Of a DNA stretch of 64,000 nucleotides, positions 42,145 to 50,328 are shown in pieces. The first letter of the stretch is position 1. Every line of letters starts with the position of its first letter. Under the pieces are notes generated by a model. That model was not told where the DNA came from and ran no database searches. It saw nothing but the letters and a program-made list of their open reading frames with translations. The position numbers and the translations under genes are program-made. The DNA lies in NCBI GenBank assembly GCA_905215115.1, contig CAJMOP010000001.1:12155-76154 (forward strand), written 5' to 3'. Origin of the DNA: an uncultured bacterium. GTDB taxonomy: Bacteria; Actinomycetota; Coriobacteriia; Coriobacteriales; Coriobacteriaceae.

Positions 42145-42630
42145 ATGAGTAACAAGAAACTGCCCGAGAATGCAACCAAGACTGAAGGCGCCGAGCTCGC
42201 CCGCCGTGGAAGGGGCGAAATATCCACCGCAACGGCGGTGCCCCATGTGAGCTATGACGATTTGCGCCATGCCGATCGTATTGTCATTGACGGCCTTGAG
42301 GTTTTTGCCAACCATGGCGTGTATCCCGAGGAGAACGCGCTGGGTCAGAAGTTCATCGTTTCTCTGGTGCTCTATGCCGACCTGCGCGCGGCGGGGGAGC
42401 ACGATAACCTGGATGCCTCGATTGACTACGGCTCGGTGTGCCACGATGTTGATGGCTATCTGCGCGAGCACACGTTTAAACTCATCGAGGCGGCAGCCGA
42501 GGGTGTGGCCCAGATGCTGCTGCGTCGTTACCCCCTGCTGCTTGGTGTGCGCATAAAGCTCGATAAGCCGTGGGCTCCTGTTGGCCTGCCCCTGGCAAGC
42601 TGCGGTGTCGAGATCGAGCGCGTGCGGTAA
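42145..42630 (+). CDS. folB: Dihydroneopterin aldolase
   Basis: 161-residue FolB. The catalytic region VFANHGVYPEENALGQKF near residue 52, DASIDYGSVCHDV, and the C-terminal KLDKPWAPVG with the catalytic lysine are present. A 40-residue polar N-terminal extension (MSNKKLPENATKTEGAEL) precedes the core and is unusual, as FolB is commonly about 120 residues; ATG 42145 has a good GAAGGAG site, so the extension is probably real. folK and folP are not next to it. Confidence 0.9.
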   Translation: MSNKKLPENATKTEGAELARRGRGEISTATAVPHVSYDDLRHADRIVIDGLEVFANHGVYPEENALGQKFIVSLVLYADLRAAGEHDNLDASIDYGSVCHDVDGYLREHTFKLIEAAAEGVAQMLLRRYPLLLGVRIKLDKPWAPVGLPLASCGVEIERVR

Positions 42631-42636
42631 CCGGTT

Positions 42637-43413
42637 CTAATACGTCTCTATGGGTGGCTGCTTGAGCCGCTGCGACAGAGCTCTATTGTTGGGACAGTAC
42701 GTGTCGAGCAGGGCGTGAAAACGCTGATTGTGGCTTGGCTCGAGCAAGTGGACGAACTCGTGGGCGACAACCATGTCGAGGCATTCGACGGGGTAGGCGG
42801 CGAGCTCGCGCGCGATGCGAATGGCGCCGGATTTGGGCGTGCATGATCCCCAGCGCGTTTTCATGCTGCGCACGGAGATGCGGGCCACGGTGACGCCCAT
42901 TGCGACTTCGTACGCGTGCACGATGTCGCGCAGCGCCGATGTGACCTCGGACGCGTAGAGCTGGTCGATGTGGGCTTGGAGCTCATCGGACGTTAGGACG
43001 TCGAGGATTGCGTGCCGCTTGGCCTGCGGGCCTTCGTCCGATTCATCGGTACCCATAAAACTTGCGAAGGTGGCCTGTTTGGGTCGCGGTGCGGGGGATG
43101 CAAAGTTGTGATCGAGTGCATCCTGTACCGTGATGGGCTTGCCCCAAAGTGCAATGATGGACGAGGGGCTGAGCGGCTCTCGTGCCGTCGCCTGACGCTG
43201 CTCGCGCTGGGCAAGTCGGCTGATAATCCAGGCGCTGTTGCGCTTCACAAACGCTTCGATACGCTCGCGGCTGGCGCCGATCGGTGCGCTGGCGTGGACC
43301 TCGCCGCTCGATGTGACGCGTAGGTTGAAGTTCTTGACGCGCTTTTTGGTAACGACGACGGGGATGGTCGTCCCATCCGGTCGGGATGCGGAAATCGTAA
43401 ACTGCTGCGTCAA
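42637..43413 (-). CDS. YgjP-like zinc metallopeptidase (DUF45/WLM type)
   Basis: 258 residues on the minus strand. The zinc motif HEFVH sits in MVVAHEFVHLLEPSHNQRF near residue 208, and the preceding RISVRSMKTRWGSCTPKSGAIRI is the YgjP hallmark. The N-terminal half holds a beta-rich domain ending RNSAWIISRL. TTG 43413 is taken as start because GAAGGA lies 7 nt upstream. It converges with folB (6-nt gap). Physiological substrate is unknown for the family. Confidence 0.85.
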   Translation of the reverse strand: MTQQFTISASRPDGTTIPVVVTKKRVKNFNLRVTSSGEVHASAPIGASRERIEAFVKRNSAWIISRLAQREQRQATAREPLSPSSIIALWGKPITVQDALDHNFASPAPRPKQATFASFMGTDESDEGPQAKRHAILDVLTSDELQAHIDQLYASEVTSALRDIVHAYEVAMGVTVARISVRSMKTRWGSCTPKSGAIRIARELAAYPVECLDMVVAHEFVHLLEPSHNQRFHALLDTYCPNNRALSQRLKQPPIETY

Positions 43414-43436
43414 AAGCGGTCCTTCAGATCGGGGAC

Positions 43437-43470
43437 GGGCCGGCATGTCGACCGTTCGGCATGCCGGCCC
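43437..43470 (-). terminator. Hairpin downstream of the dipeptidase gene
   Basis: Perfect 11-bp stem GGGCCGGCATG / CATGCCGGCCC with a 12-nt loop, between the dipeptidase stop and the YgjP-like start on the minus strand. No T tract. Confidence 0.6.
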
Positions 43471-43487
43471 GCTCAAGGGATGTGAAA

Positions 43488-44501
43488 TTAATAACGCTCG
43501 AAGAAGGCAAGCGCGTTGTCGCTGCAGAGCTTTTGCATCACGGTCTTGCCAAAATGCTTGGAAAGCATGTTCTGGAACTCGGGCATCTTGCTGGCATCGG
43601 AGAGGAAAGCGGGCACCGTGGCACCGTCCCAGTCGCCGCCGAGCGCGATGACGTCCTCGCCGCCCAGGTCGAGCCAGTGCTCGATATGCGCCGCCAGCTG
43701 GTCGAAGGTGACGTCTGCGGCGGTCTTGTCGGTTGCGTCGTTGGAAAGGAACTCGCTGCAGTAGTTGAGGCCGACGATGCCACCCATGTCGCGAATGGCG
43801 CGGAACTGGTCGTCGGTAAGGTTGCGTTTGGCGCCGCAAACCGCACGGGAGTTGGAGTGGCTGGCGACGAAGGGACGCGTGGCGCGGGCGGCGACCTCGT
43901 CAAAGCACTCATCGTTGAGGTGGGAGACGTCGAGCACCATGCCGGCGTGCTCCATCTGCGTAAGCGCCTCGATGCCGGCGGCGGTGAGGCCGGCGTGGGT
44001 GTCGTGGCCGCTCGCGAGCGGTCCCTGCGCGTTCCAGCTGAGTGACGACATAAGCACGCCCAGGCTCTTGAGCACCTCGATCAGCGCGGGGTCCTCGGCA
44101 AAGAACGTGGCGTTTTCGATGGTGTGGATGCAGGCGACCTTGCCGTCCTTGAGCGCGGGGCGAATGTCTGCGGCGCTGCGCACGTTGACCATACGGTCGT
44201 GGTTGAGCATCGCCTGGCCGCTCATGTGCGCCATGATTTGCGCCTGGAAGCGCGCGGCGTGGGCGGTGGGAATCTCGTCGGGGACAAACGTGGCGAAGCA
44301 CTGTGCCCACGGCGTGTTGCCGATCTTTGCGAGCGAGATGGCGCAGGCGTTGCCCTCGATGAGGTCGAAATCTTGCGGATGCGTTTCGTCGCCGGGGAAA
44401 TAACCGTCGGTGCCGGCGGTAAAGCGCAGGTCGAGATCGAGCGTGGCCCAGCCGATGCGGTCGGCGGTGTCGCAGTGTAGGTCAAATACGGGATATGCCA
44501 T
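43488..44501 (-). CDS. Membrane dipeptidase-like protein (peptidase family M19)
   Basis: 337-residue zinc dipeptidase of the renal-dipeptidase family. Metal ligands: HCD in FDLHCDTADRIGW, Glu in LIEGNACAISL, His in VLDVSHLNDECF and in VASHSNSRAV, followed by RNLTDDQ. No signal peptide, so cytoplasmic. The start is ATG 44501 after GGAGGAA. Likely hydrolyses dipeptides, perhaps with D-residues, fitting a peptide-consuming lifestyle. Transcribed alone, divergent from the SlyD gene. Confidence 0.92.
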   Translation of the reverse strand: MAYPVFDLHCDTADRIGWATLDLDLRFTAGTDGYFPGDETHPQDFDLIEGNACAISLAKIGNTPWAQCFATFVPDEIPTAHAARFQAQIMAHMSGQAMLNHDRMVNVRSAADIRPALKDGKVACIHTIENATFFAEDPALIEVLKSLGVLMSSLSWNAQGPLASGHDTHAGLTAAGIEALTQMEHAGMVLDVSHLNDECFDEVAARATRPFVASHSNSRAVCGAKRNLTDDQFRAIRDMGGIVGLNYCSEFLSNDATDKTAADVTFDQLAAHIEHWLDLGGEDVIALGGDWDGATVPAFLSDASKMPEFQNMLSKHFGKTVMQKLCSDNALAFFERY

Positions 44502-44621
44502 GGTTCCTCCGGTTGCAGCGTTTCTTTGCAAACTGTCTTTGAATTGTATGACTAGGGTATAGTTAGCGCCATATGTTCACGGCGGCCCGCGTTGTGCGCC
44601 GCCCTTATCACGGAGGTTACC

Positions 44622-45050
44622 ATGTCCAACAAGGGCAAGAAGGTCAAGACCCATTATCGTGGCACGCTCGACGACGGCACGCAGTTCGATAGCTCTTACG
44701 ATCGCGGCGAGCCGCTGGAGTTCACCTGCGGCGCCGGTCAGATGATTAAGGGCTTCGACGCCGCTGTTGTCGACATGCAGGTGGGCGAGAAGAAGACCGT
44801 GCACATTCCCGCTGCCGATGCCTACGGCGAGCACAACCCCGAGATGGTTATTACCTTCCCGGCCGAACAGGTTCCCAACATCGAGCAGATCGAGAAGGGC
44901 ATGAAGCTCTTCCTGTCCACGCCGAGCGGCATGCCCGTCCCCGCCGTGGTCATCGACGTGACGCCCGAGGCCGTGACGCTCGACGCCAACCACGAGCTCG
45001 CCGGCAAGGATCTCAACTTTGATATCGAGCTCGTCGAGGTCGAGGGCTAG
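44622..45050 (+). CDS. FKBP-type peptidyl-prolyl isomerase, SlyD-like
   Basis: 142-residue SlyD-family isomerase/chaperone. FKBP core THYRGTLDDGTQFDSSYDRGEPLEF, the inserted-in-flap domain (AYGEHNPEMVITFPAEQVPN through GMPVPAVVIDV), and ELAGKDLNFDIELVEV at the C-terminus. The metal-binding His-rich tail of E. coli SlyD is absent. ATG 44622 follows CGGAGG. The next gene, a UreE-like protein, begins 3 nt later; SlyD and UreE are both linked to nickel delivery in other bacteria. Confidence 0.93.
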   Translation: MSNKGKKVKTHYRGTLDDGTQFDSSYDRGEPLEFTCGAGQMIKGFDAAVVDMQVGEKKTVHIPAADAYGEHNPEMVITFPAEQVPNIEQIEKGMKLFLSTPSGMPVPAVVIDVTPEAVTLDANHELAGKDLNFDIELVEVEG

Positions 45051-45053
45051 AGT

Positions 45054-45632
45054 ATGCCTGAACGCTTGGTTTCGACGACATGCTTGGGAAATCTCAACGA
45101 TCCGTCCTATGAACTCCTACTTCGCCGGGAGCTGGGCGGTGTCTTTGAAGTTGACGAGCTACTGCTCGATTGGGACCAGGCTGATGCCTGCGCGTTTGTG
45201 GGCGTGACGGAGCTGGGACGCACGATCGATGTTCGGCTGGATACTGCCGACGGCGGTCGTCTTGCCGATGGCGACGTGCTCGCCATTGACCGTTCGGGCA
45301 TGGTGCCCGTGGCGGTTGTCGTGCGCCTGCGCAGCGCCGAGGTCTATTTGGTCGAAGTCGACCGCATGGATCCGATTGCACTCGCGCATGCGTGCTGGGA
45401 GATCGGCAACATGCATGCGCCGCTCTTCCGGGGCGACTCGGACGAGCATACCGTGCGCATGTATACGCCGGTGCAGCCTGTTTTGGGCCGCATGCTTCGG
45501 GGTGTCGAGGGAGCTCGAATCTCGATCGTTTCGCGCGAGCTCGATGCGGGCCGACGCTTTGCGTCGAGCGCGGCCGATGTTGTCGTGAGCATGGCTCCGG
45601 ACTTTACCATCGTTAAAAAGACGCGCGACTAA
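45054..45632 (+). CDS. UreE-like protein without nickel-binding histidines
   Basis: 192 residues. The middle and C-terminal parts resemble UreE, the urease nickel chaperone: DGDVLAIDRSGMVPVAVVV, then DPIALAHACWEIGNMHAPLF (UreE has …LAKACYALGNRHVPLQ). After that, UreE carries an HDH motif binding nickel, but here the equivalent reads MYTPVQPVLGRML, and there is no His-rich tail. No urease genes are in the window. It may act as a scaffold or serve another metal enzyme. Starts 3 nt after the SlyD-like gene, so the two are cotranscribed. The first 40 residues are not recognised. Confidence 0.7.
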   Translation: MPERLVSTTCLGNLNDPSYELLLRRELGGVFEVDELLLDWDQADACAFVGVTELGRTIDVRLDTADGGRLADGDVLAIDRSGMVPVAVVVRLRSAEVYLVEVDRMDPIALAHACWEIGNMHAPLFRGDSDEHTVRMYTPVQPVLGRMLRGVEGARISIVSRELDAGRRFASSAADVVVSMAPDFTIVKKTRD

Positions 45633-45715
45633 GCGCGCGTATGCGCAAGACGGGCTTTGAGGGGTGACCGATCAAGGTCCGTCTTGCTGTTGATAGGAGG
45701 CTTTGGGGGAAGCAT

Positions 45716-46513
45716 ATGGGTCTTGAGGGAATCAAGCTGATTGCATGCGATTTGGACGGCACGCTGCTGCACCCGGGGGAGCGCGAGCCGCGTTCCGAGG
45801 CCTTTGAGCTTATCGATGAGCTGCATCGTCGCGGTATCGTGTTTATGCCGGCGAGTGGCCGTCAATATGCGAGCCTGCGCTACCTGTTTGCCCCGGTGGC
45901 CGATGAACTCGCCTATGTATGCGAAAACGGAGCCCTGGTCATGAGCGAGGGGCGTGCCGTGGTCAAGCGTTCTATGGAGCGTGGCCTGGCCATGGATATC
46001 GCGAATGCCGTGGTTGCGTACCCCCATGCCGACGTGACCCTTTCGTGCGAGGGACACCTCTACACCATGAGCAGCAACGATGCGTTTGTTGACCACCTGC
46101 GTTATGAGGTCCATTGTGATGTGGCGGTAGTCGACCGTCCCGAAGACATTGACGAGGATGTCATTAAGATTGCCTTCCAGACGCCCGAGGCGGAGCAGCC
46201 GGCGGCGCTGGAGTATTTTGTGCGTCGCTTTAGCGACCGGGTCGATGTGATGACGTCGGGAACCGAATGGACCGACTTTATCGGCTTTGATTCGGGCAAG
46301 GGGTCCGCGCTTGCCGATTATGGTTGTGCGCTGGGGATCTCACCTAACGAAATGATGGCGTTTGGCGATAACGAAAACGATCGCGACATGCTCAACGTGG
46401 TGGGCCATCCCTATCTGATGGAGAGCTGCAATCCCAGCATGCGCGGTGTCAATGACCGTGTCCGCTACGTGCGCACGGTCGAAGAGGAGCTGCGTCGTCT
46501 ACTTGCTGAGTAG
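45716..46513 (+). CDS. Cof-type HAD phosphatase
   Basis: 265-residue HAD hydrolase of the Cof/YidA group (C2 cap). Motif I IACDLDGTLLHP near residue 10, motif II ASGRQYASL, motif III Lys region, and motif IV MMAFGDNENDRDML with GCALGISPNEM before it. Such enzymes dephosphorylate sugar phosphates or flavin/pyridoxal phosphates; the exact substrate cannot be told. ATG 45716 follows TAGGAGG. It converges with the PerR-like gene with only 15 nt between. Confidence 0.93.
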   Translation: MGLEGIKLIACDLDGTLLHPGEREPRSEAFELIDELHRRGIVFMPASGRQYASLRYLFAPVADELAYVCENGALVMSEGRAVVKRSMERGLAMDIANAVVAYPHADVTLSCEGHLYTMSSNDAFVDHLRYEVHCDVAVVDRPEDIDEDVIKIAFQTPEAEQPAALEYFVRRFSDRVDVMTSGTEWTDFIGFDSGKGSALADYGCALGISPNEMMAFGDNENDRDMLNVVGHPYLMESCNPSMRGVNDRVRYVRTVEEELRRLLAE

Positions 46514-46528
46514 GCATGTCCCAAACAT

Positions 46529-46909
46529 CTACCGGCAGTCGGGGCAGAGACCCTCGAAGATGGTGTAGTGCGACGTGACGTGCCAGCCGATTTGCTCGGA
46601 CGCCTTGGCGTCGAGCTGGGCATCGAAGGGGAGCGGTACGTCGATGACGCGGCTGCACGAGGTGCAGATGATATGCGCATGCGGCTCGATGGTGCGATCG
46701 AAGTGGCTGCCGCCCGGCGTCTTGATGGAGAGGATTTCGCCGGCGTCGGCCAAGAGATTGAGATTGCGGTAGACTGTACCGCGGCTGATTTTGTCATCCT
46801 GCGCGCGCACGACGTTGTAGATTTCGTCGGCGGTGGGATGGTTATAGCTTTGGCGCACGGCGTCAAGAACCAGCTTTCGCTGCCTGGTATTCCTTCTTTG
46901 CACCGCCAT
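46529..46909 (-). CDS. Fur-family regulator, PerR-like
   Basis: 126-residue metal-dependent repressor. Winged-helix part with ISRGTVYRNLNLLADAGEI. The regulatory site shows His in HPTADEIY, Asp in SHFDRTIEPHAH and Asp in VIDVPL, the last being Asp as in PerR rather than Glu as in Fur. Structural zinc is bound by CTSC and CPDC. A peroxide-sensing role is inferred. No peroxidase gene is adjacent, and no clear PerR box is seen in the 60 nt upstream. Confidence 0.88.
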   Translation of the reverse strand: MAVQRRNTRQRKLVLDAVRQSYNHPTADEIYNVVRAQDDKISRGTVYRNLNLLADAGEILSIKTPGGSHFDRTIEPHAHIICTSCSRVIDVPLPFDAQLDAKASEQIGWHVTSHYTIFEGLCPDCR

Positions 46910-46970
46910 GCGCCTCGCCTCTTTTCTATTAACGGTCGTAGGTAAATGATACCGTATTTAGCACACAATA

Positions 46971-47381
46971 CTAATAACGAGGCGTGAAACCGTCTTCATT
47001 GGCAAGTGGGGCTCGAGCCTGGGCGTCTGCGAGGCGAAAACGCGTTCCCATGCGCTCGTAGGAGGCATGAAGCGCTTCGAGATGAGATAGGATATTTGCC
47101 GGAGCTCCCTGTATCTCCATCTCGACTGAGCCGTCTTCCATGTTACGCACCCAGCCGGTGAGCGCGCGTGCCTGCGCGAGGTTGGTGTTGGTAAAGCGAA
47201 AGCCAACGCCCTGGACTTGCCCCGCCCAGCGCAGGAAATAGCGCAGGGGAGTGTCTTGAGTGGCCTCGTCGCTTGCGAGCACAGTAAGCCTGCGGCGCAG
47301 CTCGAGCTCGACGTTTGATGGTTTTTGAGGTTCTCGACTGCCGCCGGTGACGCTGGAGAAGAGCGTATCGAAGAGGCCCAT
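46971..47381 (-). CDS. acyP: Acylphosphatase with N-terminal extension
   Basis: 136 residues; the acylphosphatase domain fills the last 90 (GQVQGVGFRFTNTNLAQARAL with the catalytic Arg, then TGWVRNMEDGSVEMEIQG with the catalytic Asn). The first 45 residues (MGLFDTLFSSVTGGSREP) are not part of the usual enzyme. ATG 47381 begins 2 nt beyond the preceding oxidoreductase stop on the minus strand, implying a two-gene transcript. It hydrolyses acyl phosphates such as acetyl phosphate. Confidence 0.88.
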   Translation of the reverse strand: MGLFDTLFSSVTGGSREPQKPSNVELELRRRLTVLASDEATQDTPLRYFLRWAGQVQGVGFRFTNTNLAQARALTGWVRNMEDGSVEMEIQGAPANILSHLEALHASYERMGTRFRLADAQARAPLANEDGFTPRY

Positions 47382-47383
47382 CG

Positions 47384-48490
47384 CTATGCCTGCTTGCCTG
47401 CGTCGGCCGGGAAGGTTATGCCGGCCTGCTGGCGCACGGCATCCATGATGCGCAGCGAGACGAGCGTGACATCGCGGTAGTGACCAAGTTCGTGACGTCC
47501 CGCCGGGGTCTCCCAAATCTCTTCCTTAACGTTATCGATGCCGCCGATGGCGGTGATAAAGTCTGTGAGTTCGTATTCCATAGTGTTGCTCGATTTGGGC
47601 AGGTCGAGCACGCGGCCGTTGTCGCCCTGTTCGCGCGGTGCCTCGGTCGCCGAGCCGCGTACGACATCGCCGCGATAGTCGATGCGGACGTTGCGGGGCG
47701 TGGACAGATGGTCGATCTGGATAGTGCCACGCTCGCCTTCGATCTGCGAGGGCAGCAGGTCATTCGTTATTTTGGAGTGCGCGAGCTCGACGGAGATACG
47801 GCCACCGCCGTAGCTGGCGAGGATGGAACCGCAGCCGTCGATGGGGCCGTGCGTGAGCTGTCGCGTGGCGGGGTCGAGCAGAGTAGCCATGCTCGTAAGG
47901 CCGGAGGGCATGCCGAAAATCTCGACCATGGGCTCGACGGTGTAGACGCCAATGTCCATGAGGGAACCCGATGCCATATTGCAGTCGAAGATATTGGTGG
48001 CGCGTCCCGCGAGAATCTCGTTGTAGCGCGAGGAATATTTGCCAAAGCGCAATGAGGCGCGGCGGATGGGGGCGATCTCGCCTAGGGCGTCCTCGATGGC
48101 GTGGAAGGCGGGGTCGTGGAGGGGACGCATGGCCTCGAGGGCCACGACACCTGCTGCCTCGGCAGCGCGGAAGACTTCCAGCGCCTGCGCTTCGGTGGCG
48201 CAGAAGGGCTTCTCGACGATGACGTGCTTGCCACCGGCGATGCAGGCAAGGGCCTGCTCGTAGTGAAGTGCGTTAGGGCTGCCGATATAGACGGCGTCGA
48301 CGTCGGCGGCTGCCGCGAGCTCATCGAGTGAAGTAAAGTTTCGCTCGCCACCGCGCTCGGCGGTAAAGGCGGCGCCGCGATCTGCATCGCGCGAGAGCGT
48401 GCCCACAAACGCAGCTTGGTCGTTGGCGTTGACGACCTGGATAAAGTCGTCGGTGATCATGGATGTGCCGATGGTCGCTATACGCAGCAT
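47384..48490 (-). CDS. Gfo/Idh/MocA-family oxidoreductase (locus 1)
   Basis: 368-residue NAD(P)-dependent oxidoreductase. N-terminal nucleotide site RIATIGTSMITDDFIQ lacks the classic GxGxxG but keeps the fold order; AVYIGSPNALHYEQAL and the catalytic-lysine motif HVIVEKPFC are present, followed by the C-terminal beta-sheet domain (GVYTVEPMVEIFG). Substrate, probably a sugar or polyol, cannot be predicted. GGGGGATACATG supplies the ribosome site. Upstream of acyP on the same strand. Confidence 0.9.
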   Translation of the reverse strand: MLRIATIGTSMITDDFIQVVNANDQAAFVGTLSRDADRGAAFTAERGGERNFTSLDELAAAADVDAVYIGSPNALHYEQALACIAGGKHVIVEKPFCATEAQALEVFRAAEAAGVVALEAMRPLHDPAFHAIEDALGEIAPIRRASLRFGKYSSRYNEILAGRATNIFDCNMASGSLMDIGVYTVEPMVEIFGMPSGLTSMATLLDPATRQLTHGPIDGCGSILASYGGGRISVELAHSKITNDLLPSQIEGERGTIQIDHLSTPRNVRIDYRGDVVRGSATEAPREQGDNGRVLDLPKSSNTMEYELTDFITAIGGIDNVKEEIWETPAGRHELGHYRDVTLVSLRIMDAVRQQAGITFPADAGKQA

Positions 48491-48565
48491 GTATCCCCCT
48501 CGTGCCGTTCGGTTTACAGGATGAGTGTAGCGCGAGGAGGCAGGAAATAGCGTGCGAAAACGCCG

Positions 48566-49051
48566 TTACAGGTCGCTCTCGTTAAAGCCAGTGTCGATAT
48601 CGAGGTTGCTGCCGTCGGCCGCCGTGGTGGCAAGTTCGTCGCAGCGCTCGTTGAGCTCATGGCCGGCGTGACCCTTAACCCAGATGAACTCAACCTTGTG
48701 TTTGCTTTTGGCGGTGAGTAGGCGCTCCCACAGATCGCGGTTCTTGACAGGCTGCTTGTTGGCGGTCTTCCAACCGCGTTTTTTCCATCCGTCAATCCAG
48801 TGCTTGTTGAAGGCGTTGACGACGTATTGCGAATCGGAATGGACTTCGACCTCGCAGGGGCGGTTGAGTGCCTCGAGCGCCACGATAACCGCCATGAGTT
48901 CCATGCGGTTGTTGGTGGTCTTGGCGTAGCCGCGCGAAAGCTCGGAGGTAAAGGTCTTGCCGGCGGGGTTGGTGTATTTGAGCACGGCGCCGTAGCCGCC
49001 GCGTCCCGGATTTGATCGGGCCGAGCCGTCGGTATAGATGATGACCTTCAC
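48566..49051 (-). CDS. rnhA: Ribonuclease HI
   Basis: 161-residue RNase HI cutting RNA in RNA-DNA hybrids. Catalytic residues: Asp in [13 protein letters not shown], Glu in [13 protein letters not shown], Asp in [12 protein letters not shown], and Asp in [14 protein letters not shown]. The last 17 residues are a short acidic tail. ATG 49051 follows GAAAGGA (minus strand). Confidence 0.96.
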   Translation of the reverse strand: MKVIIYTDGSARSNPGRGGYGAVLKYTNPAGKTFTSELSRGYAKTTNNRMELMAVIVALEALNRPCEVEVHSDSQYVVNAFNKHWIDGWKKRGWKTANKQPVKNRDLWERLLTAKSKHKVEFIWVKGHAGHELNERCDELATTAADGSNLDIDTGFNESDL

Positions 49052-49114
49052 GGGCTTCCTTTCGTTGAGTGCGTTTCATGTGAGTGACCATTGTAGCGCC
49101 ATGCCCGCCGGGGG

Positions 49115-50053
49115 CTAGCAATCTATGATTTCTGCCCCGTCTTCCGACAGTTGGTTGGCATGGATGATGCGGTTGAGCTCGTCGAGGTATTGTTGCAAGA
49201 GGGGAGAGGGCTTGCGCTCGTCGTGCATGATATAGCCTACGTGCATCGTTGGGGCGTCTGCTAACGGGATCGATGCCATACCCCATTGCATTTCATTGGA
49301 GAGGACGCCGGTCGACAGGGTGTAACCGTTCGACGTGATAAGTAAGTTGGTAAGTGTTCCGCGGTCCGAGATTCGTATGTTGCGGTCGCAAGGGATATAG
49401 CTAAAAGGTTCCTCGGCGTAATAGAAGGAGTTTGAGGTTCCCTGCTCAAAGCTGTAGCGCGTATAGGGCGTGAGGTCGGCAAGGGACAGCTGCGGGCGGC
49501 GTGCGAGCGGGTGGCGCTCGCTAACGAAGACGTGGACCGTCGCGTCGAATAGGGGATGGAAGCTTGCGCGGGCATCGGCGAAGGCCTTCTGCAGAACGCG
49601 GGCGTTAAAGTCATCCAGATACAGAATGCCGATATCGCTGCGAAACGCACGGACGTCATCGATGATCTGCGATGTGGTGGTCTCGCGCATGATGAACTCG
49701 AACTTGCTGTCGCGGCAGCGCTCGACTACGTTGACAAAGGCCTCGACCGAAAAGGCGTAGTGCTGGGCGGAAATGGCGAGGCGGGCTTGCGGGGTGCCAC
49801 CGTCCTCGTAGCGTGCCTCGAGCATGTCGGCCTGCTCTACGACCTGGCGCGCATAGCCCAAAAGCTCGGTGCCGTCGTTGGTGAGCGTGACGCCGCGGCT
49901 GGAGCGCGTAAAGATCTCCAGATGGAGCTCTTGTTCTAGGCTTTTGACGGCGTTTGAGATGTTGGACTGAGCGGTATAGAGGCGCTGAGCTGCGGCGTTG
50001 ATTGAGCCGGACTCTGCCACGGCGATAAGAAAACGAAGCTGCTGGAGTGTCAT
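49115..50053 (-). CDS. LysR-family transcriptional regulator
   Basis: 312-residue LTTR. Winged-helix N-terminus TLQQLRFLIAVAESGSINAAAQRLYTAQSNISNAVKSLE and a C-terminal periplasmic-binding-like effector domain from about residue 90. It diverges from the metY transcript across 275 nt, so control of that sulfur-assimilation gene is the simplest guess, by analogy with CysB/MetR-type regulators. The effector is unknown. Confidence 0.92.
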   Translation of the reverse strand: MTLQQLRFLIAVAESGSINAAAQRLYTAQSNISNAVKSLEQELHLEIFTRSSRGVTLTNDGTELLGYARQVVEQADMLEARYEDGGTPQARLAISAQHYAFSVEAFVNVVERCRDSKFEFIMRETTTSQIIDDVRAFRSDIGILYLDDFNARVLQKAFADARASFHPLFDATVHVFVSERHPLARRPQLSLADLTPYTRYSFEQGTSNSFYYAEEPFSYIPCDRNIRISDRGTLTNLLITSNGYTLSTGVLSNEMQWGMASIPLADAPTMHVGYIMHDERKPSPLLQQYLDELNRIIHANQLSEDGAEIIDC

Positions 50054-50068
50054 CGGTGCCCGTCCTTT

Positions 50069-50098
50069 CGATAGCTATCTAAAAAACCGATAACAGGT
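50069..50098. promoter_or_regulatory. Candidate LysR-type operators in LysR-metY intergenic region
   Basis: GATAGCTATC (50069-50078), a perfect 10-bp palindrome, and AACC-n7-GGTT (50084-50098), a typical LTTR-style interrupted dyad. Both lie 16-45 nt from the regulator start. By-eye call only. Confidence 0.35.
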
Positions 50099-50212
50099 TA
50101 GCGCTTTTAAGTGATTGACCGAGCGAAACAATGCTCGTACTATTCAAAACACACAAAGGCGGTAGGTAATTAAGCCGACCACGGAACCGGGATGTCAAAA
50201 GGAGGACCGCAT

Positions 50213-50266
50213 ATGAACTGCTTACCAAGACGAATGCCGGGCTCCTGTTTGCGCCCGTCGGCGTGA
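50213..50266 (+). CDS. Putative Cys-containing leader peptide upstream of metY
   Basis: A 17-codon frame, MNCLPRRMPGSCLRPSA, with an excellent ribosome site AAAAGGAGG 7 nt ahead of ATG 50213. It contains two cysteine and two methionine codons. It ends 63 nt before the metY start. The segment can form exclusive pairings: GCCGGGC with GCC…CGGC inside the frame, or CTCCTG (50242-50247) with CAGGAG (50268-50273). Ribosome-mediated control by cysteine or methionine supply is therefore possible, but no clear terminator hairpin follows. Confidence 0.5.
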   Translation: MNCLPRRMPGSCLRPSA

Positions 50267-50328
50267 TCAGGAGACAGCGACTTACTTCTCTCTTATTTAT
50301 TTACTTTCGTTCGATCAAGGAGATCATC

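Noticed and set aside
43414..43839. Long N-terminal extension of the YgjP-like gene
   Set aside because: The extra frame lies antisense or out of frame to the dipeptidase gene and a hairpin; a TTG at 43413 with GAAGGA upstream gives a normal-length protein.
50054..50328. SAM or other methionine riboswitch ahead of metY
   Set aside because: No SAM-I or SAM-II core motifs; the region is better explained by a leader peptide and LysR-type sites.
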